DNA from: an uncultured Haemophilus sp.
Lineage (GTDB): Bacteria; Pseudomonadota; Gammaproteobacteria; Enterobacterales; Pasteurellaceae
Direction: 5' to 3'
NCBI GenBank assembly: GCA_902481695.1
Contig: CABSXY010000068.1
Location: 1 to 8,980 of the forward strand
DNA: 8,980 nt
Shown here: positions 1 through 5,787 of the stretch, piece by piece
Numbering within the stretch: the stretch's first letter is position 1
Layout: each line of letters begins with the position of its first letter
Program-made: the position numbers and the translations under genes
The notes under the pieces: model-generated
Database searches by the model: none
What the model was told of the DNA's origin: nothing
What the model saw: only the letters and a program-made list of their open reading frames with translations

Positions 1-781
1 AACTTCGAATCCCTAATTCACTTAACGCTTGGGTTAATTTTACGGGGATTTGTGTACCACCCAATAATACCGCTTTAGTTTGGATAGATTGTGGATGTTC
101 GGCCAAATAATCAAACCAACGCTGCAATTGCGTTGGCACGAGAGAAACATGGGAAACCTCACCAATAGATTGATAAAAATCGTCTTTTGGTAAAACTAAG
201 GTTGCCCCTGCGTAAAGCCAGCGCCACATAATCCCTTGTCCGGAAACATGATAAAGCGGCAAAGAAAGTAGCCATGATTGATCTTTGCCAAAATTCATTA
301 AGGCACAAACGCCTTCCGCATTAGCTAAATGAGCAGACACATTATGCACCACCGCTTTAGGCAAACCAGTCGAGCCCGATGTTAATGTCATCGTTGCCGC
401 TTTTGTAAAGTCAGCGTTATGTTCGTGTAATGCTTTAACAGCTAAATAATGAATATCTTCGGTTTGATAACAAAAATCCACCCCATACACTTGGCACAAT
501 TCTTCTCTTTTTTCTTGAGGAAATGCAGGATTGATACCTAAAATTTTTGTACCTAGCTGAATAACGGCTAAATAAAGAAATAAGATCTGTTCTGAATTTT
601 TACCACAAAAAGCAACCGCACTTTGCGCTGTCACACCTTGTTGTAAAAGAAAGGCTTCCACCTGATTAATTTTCTCAGCAAGTTCTGCCCAAGTAAAAGG
701 ATCGCCCTGCGAATTTCGCAACGCGACCTGATTTACATACGCTGAATTTTGGGCAAATGCTTGCCAAGGGAATTTTTGCAT
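1..781 (-). CDS. menE: o-succinylbenzoate-CoA ligase MenE, N-terminal part (cut by window edge)
   Basis: This is an open frame of about 260 residues read leftward from ATG at 779-781 and still open at base 1; full-length MenE is about 450 residues, so the C-terminal half lies outside. It is an acyl-adenylate-forming enzyme (ANL superfamily) that activates o-succinylbenzoate with ATP and joins it to CoA in menaquinone synthesis. Visible in the sequence: the AMP-binding P-loop MTLTSGSTGLPKAV at residues 131-144, the PLYHVSGQG segment at 175-183 and the LLGGTQIP segment at 239-246, in the family order. The start lies 4 bases after the seqA stop with no clear ribosome site, which suggests translational coupling to seqA. 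The assignment to MenE rather than another acyl-CoA ligase rests on overall resemblance and short length of the N-terminal part; the ligase family itself is certain. It carries a USS that encodes S-A-V near residue 54. Confidence 0.85.
   Translation of the reverse strand, partial: MQKFPWQAFAQNSAYVNQVALRNSQGDPFTWAELAEKINQVEAFLLQQGVTAQSAVAFCGKNSEQILFLYLAVIQLGTKILGINPAFPQEKREELCQVYGVDFCYQTEDIHYLAVKALHEHNADFTKAATMTLTSGSTGLPKAVVHNVSAHLANAEGVCALMNFGKDQSWLLSLPLYHVSGQGIMWRWLYAGATLVLPKDDFYQSIGEVSHVSLVPTQLQRWFDYLAEHPQSIQTKAVLLGGTQIPVKLTQALSELGIRS
615..623 (-). repeat. DNA uptake signal sequence inside menE
   Basis: Exact 9-bp Haemophilus USS, read AAGTGCGGT on the minus strand. It is in frame in menE, where it encodes S-A-V (residues 54-56). 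Confidence 0.9.
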
Positions 782-785
782 CGAG

Positions 786-1427
786 TTAATTGCTAACGAA
801 ATAAGGGCGAACTTCGTCGATTAAATATTCCGGCAAATGCATAGACTGCATCGCCCCTTCTAACATCAACATTTTACGGCCACTATTGGTATTGGTAATC
901 ACCCAATATGGTGTATCTGGAATTTGTTTTGGTTTAGTATGATTACCCGCCACAAGCAACGTTCCTTCATCACGAGCAAAATACACACGAGTACGGCCTT
1001 GCAAGCTTTCGGTTGCCTGTGCAAAGCTTTCTGGATTGGTACGATAAAGCGTACGTAATATACTTAAAAAACGCACAACTGCTTTTGGCTCTTCTTTAAA
1101 TTCAGCAGAATTCAAGAGTGCACGCACTTTATCAACAATGTGATTGATGGCTTCATCCGATTGTTTTTTCACTGCTTTTGGCGGTTCAACGGGTTCAACT
1201 TTTGGTTGAGATGCTTCGGTTGTTTTATCCGTTAAAACAGGCTCAGAATGCACCGCACTTTTTGGCGTTTCAGCTGACGCGACTGATTCAAAGGTATCAA
1301 CCGAGCTTGTTGCGTGAATAGGTAAATTCAACAAACGGCGAAGAATATCAGACGCACTTTCTCCAATAGATTGAGTTTGTGCCGCAATGTATTGATATAA
1401 TTCTTCATCGACTTCAATTATCTTCAT
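786..1427 (-). CDS. seqA: replication initiation negative regulator SeqA
   Basis: SeqA binds hemimethylated GATC sites behind the replication fork and sequesters the origin, preventing re-initiation. The 213-residue protein has the N-terminal oligomerisation domain (MKIIEVDEELYQYIA, then IGESASDILRRLL, residues 1-34). The C-terminal DNA-binding domain spans about 91-213, with GRTRVYF at 144-150 and PYWVITNTN at 173-181. R145-T146-R147 and N179/N181 correspond to the GATC-contacting residues of E. coli SeqA. The roughly 55-residue linker between them, rich in S, T, P, E, K and V, is about 30 residues longer than in the 181-residue E. coli protein. The start is supported by GGAGAG six bases upstream (1434-1439). 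It is divergent from ybfF, as in E. coli, and followed closely by menE rather than pgm. The identity is very secure. Confidence 0.96.
   Translation of the reverse strand: MKIIEVDEELYQYIAAQTQSIGESASDILRRLLNLPIHATSSVDTFESVASAETPKSAVHSEPVLTDKTTEASQPKVEPVEPPKAVKKQSDEAINHIVDKVRALLNSAEFKEEPKAVVRFLSILRTLYRTNPESFAQATESLQGRTRVYFARDEGTLLVAGNHTKPKQIPDTPYWVITNTNSGRKMLMLEGAMQSMHLPEYLIDEVRPYFVSN
1252..1260 (-). repeat. DNA uptake signal sequence inside the seqA linker
   Basis: Exact 9-bp USS, AAGTGCGGT on the minus strand, in the part of seqA that codes for the low-complexity linker; read with the preceding base it gives K-S-A-V at residues 56-59. Confidence 0.9.
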
Positions 1428-1433
1428 TTTTTT

Positions 1434-1488
1434 CTCTCCGTTTGCTAAAATTTTCGTCTATTATAACGATTTCTAACCAAATTCTCAC
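1434..1488 (-). promoter_or_regulatory. seqA-menE promoter and ribosome binding site
   Basis: On the minus strand there is a consensus -10 TATAAT at 1460-1465, with GTGAGA (4 of 6 matches to TTGACA) at 1483-1488, exactly 17 bp upstream. Transcription would begin near 1453, about 25 bases before the seqA ATG. The ribosome site GGAGAG lies at 1434-1439. The divergent ybfF promoter must share this 70-bp gap, perhaps using TATAAC at 1462-1467 on the plus strand, but I see no convincing -35 for it. Confidence 0.6.
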
Positions 1489-1497
1489 GCAAAATAT

Positions 1498-2283
1498 ATG
1501 TCATCTTCCCAATTATTAAACCATCAATTTCACCAAGCAAAACAATCAATTAATTCGCCTACTTTAGTTTTCATTCATGGCTTGTTTGGGGATATGAATA
1601 ATCTTGGCGTCATCGCGCGTGCATTTAGCGATCACTATAATATTTTGCGCGTAGATTTACGCAATCACGGACATAGTTTTCATTCAGAAACAATGAATTA
1701 CGATGTCATGGCTGATGATGTATGGCAACTTATCGATTATCTTCAATTAAATAAAGTGATCTTAATTGGTCATTCAATGGGCGGAAAAACGGCCATGAAA
1801 ATGACCGCACTTCAACCGCAGCGTGTGGAAAAATTGGTTGTCATTGATATTGCACCAGTCGCAAATAGCAGTGCTGGGCATGATGATGTGTTCCGTGGTT
1901 TGTTTGCTGTGAAAAAAGCGCAGCCACAAACTCGTCAACAAGCTAAGCCTATTTTAGAAAGCGAAATTGCCGATCCTAGCGTGGTGCAGTTTATGTTGAA
2001 ATCTTTTGAGCCGACTTCAAGCGAATATTTTCGTTTCAATTTGACCGCACTTTTCGAGCATTATGCGGAACTGATGGATTGGCAGGAAGTTTACGCTAAT
2101 ACGCCTACTCTCTTTATTAAAGGCGGGCTTTCATCTTATATTAAACCTGAATATACAGAAACTATTCTTAAACAATTCCCGAATGCGACTTCCTTTACTA
2201 TTAATGGTTGTGGACACTGGGTTCATGCGGAAAAACCCGATTTTGTAGTACGTGCAATTGATAGGTTTCTAAATAAGAATTAA
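1498..2283 (+). CDS. ybfF: alpha/beta-hydrolase esterase, YbfF family
   Basis: This 261-residue protein is a cytoplasmic alpha/beta-fold esterase close to E. coli YbfF (about 254 residues), an enzyme acting on acyl and acyl-CoA-type esters in vitro whose physiological substrate is unclear. Features seen: the oxyanion-hole strand VFIHGLFG at residues 24-31, the RVDLRNHG segment at 51-58, the nucleophile elbow GHSMGG with S93, the VVIDIAP strand at 114-120 (D117 is a candidate acid) and the catalytic-histidine region GCGHWVHAEKPD with H240. No signal peptide is present. The ATG at 1498 has no clear ribosome site, so the start is less certain than the gene. It is divergent from seqA and upstream of fldA on the same strand, as in E. 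coli. No terminator is visible after it, so some read-through into fldA-fur is possible. It contains two in-frame USS. Confidence 0.92.
   Translation: MSSSQLLNHQFHQAKQSINSPTLVFIHGLFGDMNNLGVIARAFSDHYNILRVDLRNHGHSFHSETMNYDVMADDVWQLIDYLQLNKVILIGHSMGGKTAMKMTALQPQRVEKLVVIDIAPVANSSAGHDDVFRGLFAVKKAQPQTRQQAKPILESEIADPSVVQFMLKSFEPTSSEYFRFNLTALFEHYAELMDWQEVYANTPTLFIKGGLSSYIKPEYTETILKQFPNATSFTINGCGHWVHAEKPDFVVRAIDRFLNKN
1804..1812 (-). repeat. DNA uptake signal sequence inside ybfF (first)
   Basis: Exact USS complement ACCGCACTT, in frame in ybfF, encoding T-A-L at residues 103-105. Confidence 0.9.
2044..2052 (-). repeat. DNA uptake signal sequence inside ybfF (second)
   Basis: Exact USS complement ACCGCACTT, in the same frame as the other ybfF copy 240 bases upstream, encoding T-A-L at residues 183-185. 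Confidence 0.9.
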
Positions 2284-2290
2284 TCGTTTT

Positions 2291-2328
2291 AAATGAGAAT
2301 TATTCTATTCAAATGAGAATTCATTTAT
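2291..2328 (+). promoter_or_regulatory. tandem Fur-box-like operator of fldA-fur
   Basis: AAATGAGAATT occurs twice with a 20-bp period (2291-2301 and 2311-2321). The first unit reads TGAGAAT-T-ATTCTAT (2294-2308), a 7-1-7 Fur-type inverted repeat, and by hand count matches about 12 of 19 positions of the classical GATAATGATAATCATTATC box. The second unit (2314-2328) is weaker on its right half (about 10 of 19). The sites overlap the -35 and spacer of the predicted fldA promoter, which fits repression by iron-loaded Fur and autoregulation of fur. Confidence 0.7.
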
Positions 2329-2336
2329 GTTATAGT
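2308..2336 (+). promoter_or_regulatory. fldA-fur promoter
   Basis: TTCAAA at 2308-2313 (4 of 6 matches to TTGACA) is followed by a 17-bp spacer and TATAGT at 2331-2336 (5 of 6 to TATAAT). A TG at 2328-2329 makes it an extended -10. The predicted start is near 2343, giving a leader of about 67 bases. The elements overlap the Fur-box-like repeats. Confidence 0.65.
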
Positions 2337-2348
2337 TCGCACAAATTG

Positions 2349-2374
2349 TGGGGCTTTGATCCCTCATCTTTTTT
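2349..2374 (+). other. short hairpin plus T-run in the fldA leader
   Basis: A GC-rich stem of four to five pairs (GGGG at 2350-2353 with CCCT at 2361-2364, loop of 7) is followed by a run of six T at 2369-2374. It lies just after the predicted transcription start. It could act as a weak attenuator, or terminate transcripts arriving from ybfF. The stem is short and the reading is tentative. Confidence 0.25.
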
Positions 2375-2409
2375 CTACTCACCTAATTTTATTTCAAAAG
2401 GAAAGAACA

Positions 2410-2934
2410 ATGGCAGTTGTCGGTTTATTTTACGGTAGTGACACAGGTAATACAGAAAACATTGCAAAAATGATTCAAAAGCAATTAGGTAACGAACTCG
2501 TTGATATTCGTGACATTGCAAAAAGCTCGAAAGAAGATATCGAAGGTTATGATTTTTTACTTTTCGGTATTCCAACTTGGTATTACGGTGAAGCACAAGC
2601 TGACTGGGATGATTTTTTCCCAACTCTAGAAGAAATTGATTTTACTGACAAATTAGTCGGTATTTTTGGCTGTGGCGATCAGGAAGATTATGCTGATTAT
2701 TTCTGTGATGCGATCGGTACAGTACGTGATATCGTTGAACCACGTGGCGCGATTATCGTGGGCAATTGGTCAACTGATGGTTACACCTTTGAAGCATCAA
2801 AGGCAGTATTAGATGACGGAAACTTTATCGGTTTATGTATCGATGAAGATCGTCAACCAGAACTCACAGCAGAACGCGTAGAGAAATGGACAAAACAAAT
2901 CTACGATGAAATGTGTTTAGCAGAATTAGCTTAA
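2410..2934 (+). CDS. fldA: flavodoxin FldA
   Basis: This 174-residue long-chain flodoxin-type flavodoxin is a cytoplasmic FMN electron carrier that can replace ferredoxin when iron is scarce. The FMN phosphate loop SDTGNTE is at residues 10-16. The aromatic residues stacking on the isoalloxazine ring are W57 (in PTWYYGEAQ) and Y94 (in GCGDQEDYADYF), the same positions as in E. coli FldA. The protein is strongly acidic, as usual. The frame extends 18 codons further up to a TTG at 2356, but ATG 2410 is the true start: AAGG at 2398-2401 lies 8 bases before it, and the family begins with this MxxVGLFYGSDTG. It is 33 bases upstream of fur and shares its promoter, which carries Fur-box-like sites, so expression should rise under iron limitation. 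Confidence 0.97.
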   Translation: MAVVGLFYGSDTGNTENIAKMIQKQLGNELVDIRDIAKSSKEDIEGYDFLLFGIPTWYYGEAQADWDDFFPTLEEIDFTDKLVGIFGCGDQEDYADYFCDAIGTVRDIVEPRGAIIVGNWSTDGYTFEASKAVLDDGNFIGLCIDEDRQPELTAERVEKWTKQIYDEMCLAELA

Positions 2935-2967
2935 CCATCTCTAATTTAGCAAATTTAAGGGAACATT

Positions 2968-3402
2968 ATGTCTGAAGAAAACATCAAATTACTCAAAAAA
3001 GCAGGGTTGAAAATCACCGAACCCCGGCTGACTATCCTTGCGTTAATGCAAGAACATAAAAACGAGCATTTCTCAGCTGAAGAAGTGTATAAAATCTTAT
3101 TAGAACAAGGCAGTGATATTGGTCTTGCAACCGTATATCGTGTGCTTAACCAATTTGATGAAGCGCATATCTTGATTCGCCATAATTTTGAAGGCAACAA
3201 ATCTGTTTTTGAGCTTGCGCCAACAGAACACCACGATCACATTATCTGTGAAGATTGTGGCAAAGTATTTGAGTTTACTGATAATATTATTGAACAACGT
3301 CAAAAAGAAATCAGTGAACAACATGGCATCAAATTAAAAGCACATAGTTTATACCTCTACGGTAAATGTAGCGATATCAACAAATGTGATGAGAAAAAGT
3401 AA
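2968..3402 (+). CDS. fur: ferric uptake regulator Fur
   Basis: Fur is a dimeric metal-sensing repressor that binds Fur boxes when loaded with Fe(II), shutting off iron-uptake genes. At 144 residues the length is normal (148 in E. coli). The N-terminal winged helix includes FSAEEVYKILL and IGLATVYRVLNQF (residues 35-64). The dimerisation domain carries the metal ligands: H34 and E82 together with H89 and H91 of HHDH, and the structural zinc pair C94 and C97 (CEDC). A second cysteine pair, C134 and C140, lies near the C-terminus. The start is supported by AAGGGA at 2957-2962. The fldA-fur order is as in E. coli, but the 33-base gap is too short for a separate upstream leader ORF like the E. coli uof. 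It is probably autoregulated through the sites upstream of fldA, and is followed by a strong terminator. Confidence 0.97.
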   Translation: MSEENIKLLKKAGLKITEPRLTILALMQEHKNEHFSAEEVYKILLEQGSDIGLATVYRVLNQFDEAHILIRHNFEGNKSVFELAPTEHHDHIICEDCGKVFEFTDNIIEQRQKEISEQHGIKLKAHSLYLYGKCSDINKCDEKK

Positions 3403-3418
3403 TTCTTGCTAAAAAACG

Positions 3419-3448
3419 AAAACCTTAGGCTAAAACCTAAGGTTTTTT
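3419..3448 (+). terminator. intrinsic terminator of fldA-fur
   Basis: Perfect 11-bp stem (3419-3429 pairs with 3436-3446; core CCTTAGG/CCTAAGG) with a 6-base loop, running into a T-run ending at 3448. It lies 16 bases after the fur stop. The A-run on its left side lets it also work for minus-strand transcripts from argG. Confidence 0.9.
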
Positions 3449-3460
3449 ATTATCTCAATC

Positions 3461-3490
3461 AAAAGTGCGGTCAAAATCGACCGCACTTTT
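3461..3490. terminator. inverted USS pair between convergent fur and argG
   Basis: Two exact USS in opposite orientation (3463-3471 forward, 3480-3488 reverse) form a perfect 12-bp stem, 3461-3472 with 3479-3490, around a 6-base loop. Ending in TTTT on either strand, it can serve as a bidirectional terminator, mainly for argG, whose stop is 8 bases away. Paired USS acting as terminators are known in Haemophilus. Confidence 0.85.
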
Positions 3491-3498
3491 TGCATCGA

Positions 3499-4833
3499 TT
3501 ATTTTTTACCTAATTGTGGTAAAACGGAATCTTTACCCGCAGTTAATAAACCCACTTGAGAATAGATACTTAATTTTCCGCGCGTATCTGCTACGTCTAA
3601 GTTACGCATGGTTAATTGACCAATACGATCAATTGGATCAAATGGTGCATTTTCCACTTTTTCCATACTTAAACGTTCTGCCGCATAAGTTAAGTTTGGT
3701 GATTCAGTATTTAAGATTGAGTAATCATTACCTCGACGAAGTTCTAATGTCACTTCACCTGTCACCGCACGAGCAACCCAGCGTTGTGCGGTTTCACGTA
3801 ACATCAATGCTTGTGGATCAAACCAACGACCTTGGTATAACAAACGGCCTAAACGTAAACCGTTGATACGATACTGTTCAATAGTATCTTCATTGTGAAT
3901 ACCGGTGACTAAACGCTCATAAGCAATGTGGAATAATGCCATTCCCGGTGCTTCATAAATACCACGTGATTTTGCTTCGATAATACGGTTTTCAATTTGG
4001 TCTGACATGCCTAAACCATGACGACCACCAATACGATTTGCTTCTAAGAAAAGCTCCACCACGTTATCAAATGTTTTACCATTTAAGGCAACCGGCACAC
4101 CTTCTTCAAAACGAACCGTCACCACCTCTGGTTTCACTTGAACATTTTCATCCCAGAATGCCACGCCCATAATTGGTTTCACAATTTTAATGCCAGTGCT
4201 TAATTCTTCTAAGTCTTTCGCTTCATGAGTTGCACCTAACATATTAGAGTCAGTTGAATACGCTTTTTCTACCGACATTTTGTAGTCAAAACCATTTTCG
4301 ATTAAGAATTGTGACATTTCAAAGCGACCGCCCAACTCATCGATAAATTGTTGATCTAACCACGGTTTGTAAATTTTTAAATTTGGGTTGGTTAATAAAC
4401 CATAACGGTAAAAACGCTCAATATCGTTACCTTTGAAAGTTGAACCATCACCCCAGATATTCACATCATCTTCTTTCATGGCTGCAACAAGCATCGTACC
4501 TGTTACCGCACGGCCAAGTGGTGTGGTGTTGAAATAGGTTGCTCCACCAGTAGAAATATGGAATGCACCACATTGAATAGCCGCAATCCCTTCATGGGCT
4601 AACTGCGCACGACAATCCACTAAACGCGCATTTTCCGCACCATATTCCATTGCTTTTTTGGGAATTGCATTGTAATCATCTTCATCTGGTTGACCTAAGT
4701 TTGCTGTATAAGCATAAGGTACTGCACCTTTTTGACGCATCCAAAGTAATGCCGCACTGGTATCCAGCCCGCCTGAAAAAGCGATACCAACTTTTTGACC
4801 TTTAGGTAAATGTTGCAGAATCGTATTTGACAT
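3499..4833 (-). CDS. argG: argininosuccinate synthase ArgG
   Basis: This cytoplasmic enzyme joins citrulline and aspartate using ATP to give argininosuccinate, the penultimate step of arginine synthesis. At 444 residues it matches the 447-residue E. coli-type ArgG and not the roughly 400-residue type of many other bacteria. The N-type ATP pyrophosphatase loop AFSGGLDTS is at residues 18-26. The TGGATYFNTTPLGRA and WGDGSTFKGNDIERFYRYG segments typical of the family follow in the first 150 residues, then EKAYSTDSNMLGATHEAKDLE. The start is supported by AAGGAA at 4841-4846, 7 bases before ATG. It lies 51 bases downstream of the yeeZ-like gene on the same strand, with only a poor hairpin between, so it may be partly co-transcribed. 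I found no clear ArgR box or promoter in that gap. It converges with fur. Confidence 0.97.
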   Translation of the reverse strand: MSNTILQHLPKGQKVGIAFSGGLDTSAALLWMRQKGAVPYAYTANLGQPDEDDYNAIPKKAMEYGAENARLVDCRAQLAHEGIAAIQCGAFHISTGGATYFNTTPLGRAVTGTMLVAAMKEDDVNIWGDGSTFKGNDIERFYRYGLLTNPNLKIYKPWLDQQFIDELGGRFEMSQFLIENGFDYKMSVEKAYSTDSNMLGATHEAKDLEELSTGIKIVKPIMGVAFWDENVQVKPEVVTVRFEEGVPVALNGKTFDNVVELFLEANRIGGRHGLGMSDQIENRIIEAKSRGIYEAPGMALFHIAYERLVTGIHNEDTIEQYRINGLRLGRLLYQGRWFDPQALMLRETAQRWVARAVTGEVTLELRRGNDYSILNTESPNLTYAAERLSMEKVENAPFDPIDRIGQLTMRNLDVADTRGKLSIYSQVGLLTAGKDSVLPQLGKK

Positions 4834-4876
4834 ATTTTATTTCCTTCATTGTGGTTATGGTGAGTGAGTCTTTAAA

Positions 4877-4885
4877 AAGTGCGGT
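4877..4885 (+). repeat. DNA uptake signal sequence overlapping the yeeZ-like stop codon
   Basis: Exact forward USS whose last base is the final base of the yeeZ-like TGA (complement of 4885-4887). A decayed mate, ACTGCGCTT, lies just inside the gene end (4894-4902). Together they form a stem that is fully paired on the plus strand only with two G-U pairs, so it is at best a weak terminator for the minus-strand gene. Confidence 0.85.
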
Positions 4886-5715
4886 CAAAAATCACTGCGC
4901 TTTTCTAACATATCATCGGGATTTGGATAACGATAAGCGAAGCCTAAATCTCGACAAATTTTATCTGCCATAATGATTCGTTTCGGATCCGAATCACTAC
5001 ATTCAAATTGTGGTATGGATAAATCATAAAATACCGCTGCTTTTGTGTAATATTCTGCTCGAGTAGGATGAATTGGCGCGCAAAGATGGTAAGTTCGCAA
5101 TCCATTTGGATTCATGAGTAAGGCTGTAATAGCTTGAATGCAATCCTCTAGATGCACCAAATTAACAGGTGAATAGCCCTGTTTTAAATTGTGTTTTCCT
5201 GCTAAGAATTTAACCGGATGGCGTTGTTTACCAATTAATCCTGCAAGTCGAAGAATATCGCAATGCGATATTCCTGATTGGAACAAGCACTGTTCTGCTT
5301 GTATCAGTGTTTTACCAATTTCTGTTTCAGCTGAAAGTTGAGAACTTTCATCAAATTGCCCCGAAATATCAGGAAAAACAGAAGTTGAACTGGTAAAAAG
5401 TACATGTTGTACACCTTGTTTCTTGGCTTGATTGGCTAAAAAAGCAAGATATTCACAATACTGTTGAGAAGAAAAACGGCTAGGTGGTAGGGTGATAATG
5501 AGAGCATCTACATTAAAAAGAGGGCGAATATGGTCTGGTAAACGTTTCATTTCGTCAGAAAGCGAAAAAGGATAAGTTTCAATGCCTAGCTGATGCAATT
5601 TTTGAGCATCCTCAGGGGATTGTTTTGAGCCCTTTACACACCAACCAAGCTCTTTTAAATGCAGCGCCAGCGGTAAGCCTAACCAACCTAAACCAACTAT
5701 CGCAACAGATTTCAT
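4885..5715 (-). CDS. yeeZ: NAD(P)-binding Rossmann-fold protein, YeeZ family (extended SDR-like)
   Basis: This 276-residue protein resembles E. coli YeeZ (274 residues), a nucleotide-sugar-epimerase-like member of the extended short-chain dehydrogenase family with no established physiological substrate. The dinucleotide-binding motif VAIVGLGWLGLPLA is at residues 4-17. VDALIITLPP follows near residue 69, FTSSTSVFPD near 108 at the position of the catalytic serine strand, DILRLAGLIG near 153 and NLVHLEDCI near 180. A canonical YxxxK pair is not evident, as in YeeZ itself, so catalysis is uncertain. There is no signal peptide or membrane segment. The start ATG has only a weak AAGAG upstream. 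The terminator after purC separates it from that gene, so it probably has its own promoter in the 72-base gap (an A+T-rich TAAAAT is a weak -10 candidate). The family call is confident; the function is unknown. Confidence 0.88.
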   Translation of the reverse strand: MKSVAIVGLGWLGLPLALHLKELGWCVKGSKQSPEDAQKLHQLGIETYPFSLSDEMKRLPDHIRPLFNVDALIITLPPSRFSSQQYCEYLAFLANQAKKQGVQHVLFTSSTSVFPDISGQFDESSQLSAETEIGKTLIQAEQCLFQSGISHCDILRLAGLIGKQRHPVKFLAGKHNLKQGYSPVNLVHLEDCIQAITALLMNPNGLRTYHLCAPIHPTRAEYYTKAAVFYDLSIPQFECSDSDPKRIIMADKICRDLGFAYRYPNPDDMLEKRSDF

Positions 5716-5740
5716 ACTCTTTTATTCACAATATTTTATC

Positions 5741-5776
5741 CATAAAAATCCCTGCTATTCTAAAGCATAGCAGGGA
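5741..5776 (-). terminator. intrinsic terminator of purC
   Basis: Perfect 10-bp stem, 5749-5758 with 5767-5776 (core CCCTGCTAT/ATAGCAGGG) and an 8-base loop. On the minus strand it is followed by ATTTTTATG (5741-5748), a short T-run. It begins 11 bases after the purC stop. Confidence 0.9.
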
Positions 5777-5787
5777 GTTTGTTAATG

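Noticed and set aside
2356..2409. Longer fldA start at TTG 2356 (18 extra residues)
   Set aside because: ATG 2410 has a good ribosome site and gives the conserved flavodoxin N-terminus; the extra codons fall in the leader.
3465..3866. Plus-strand open frame of 133 codons opposite argG
   Set aside because: It begins inside the USS hairpin and lies over the argG coding sequence; no recognisable motifs. A shadow frame.
4834..4884. Possible ArgR box upstream of argG
   Set aside because: AATGAA near 4850 matches only one half of an ARG box; no paired ATTCA half is present.
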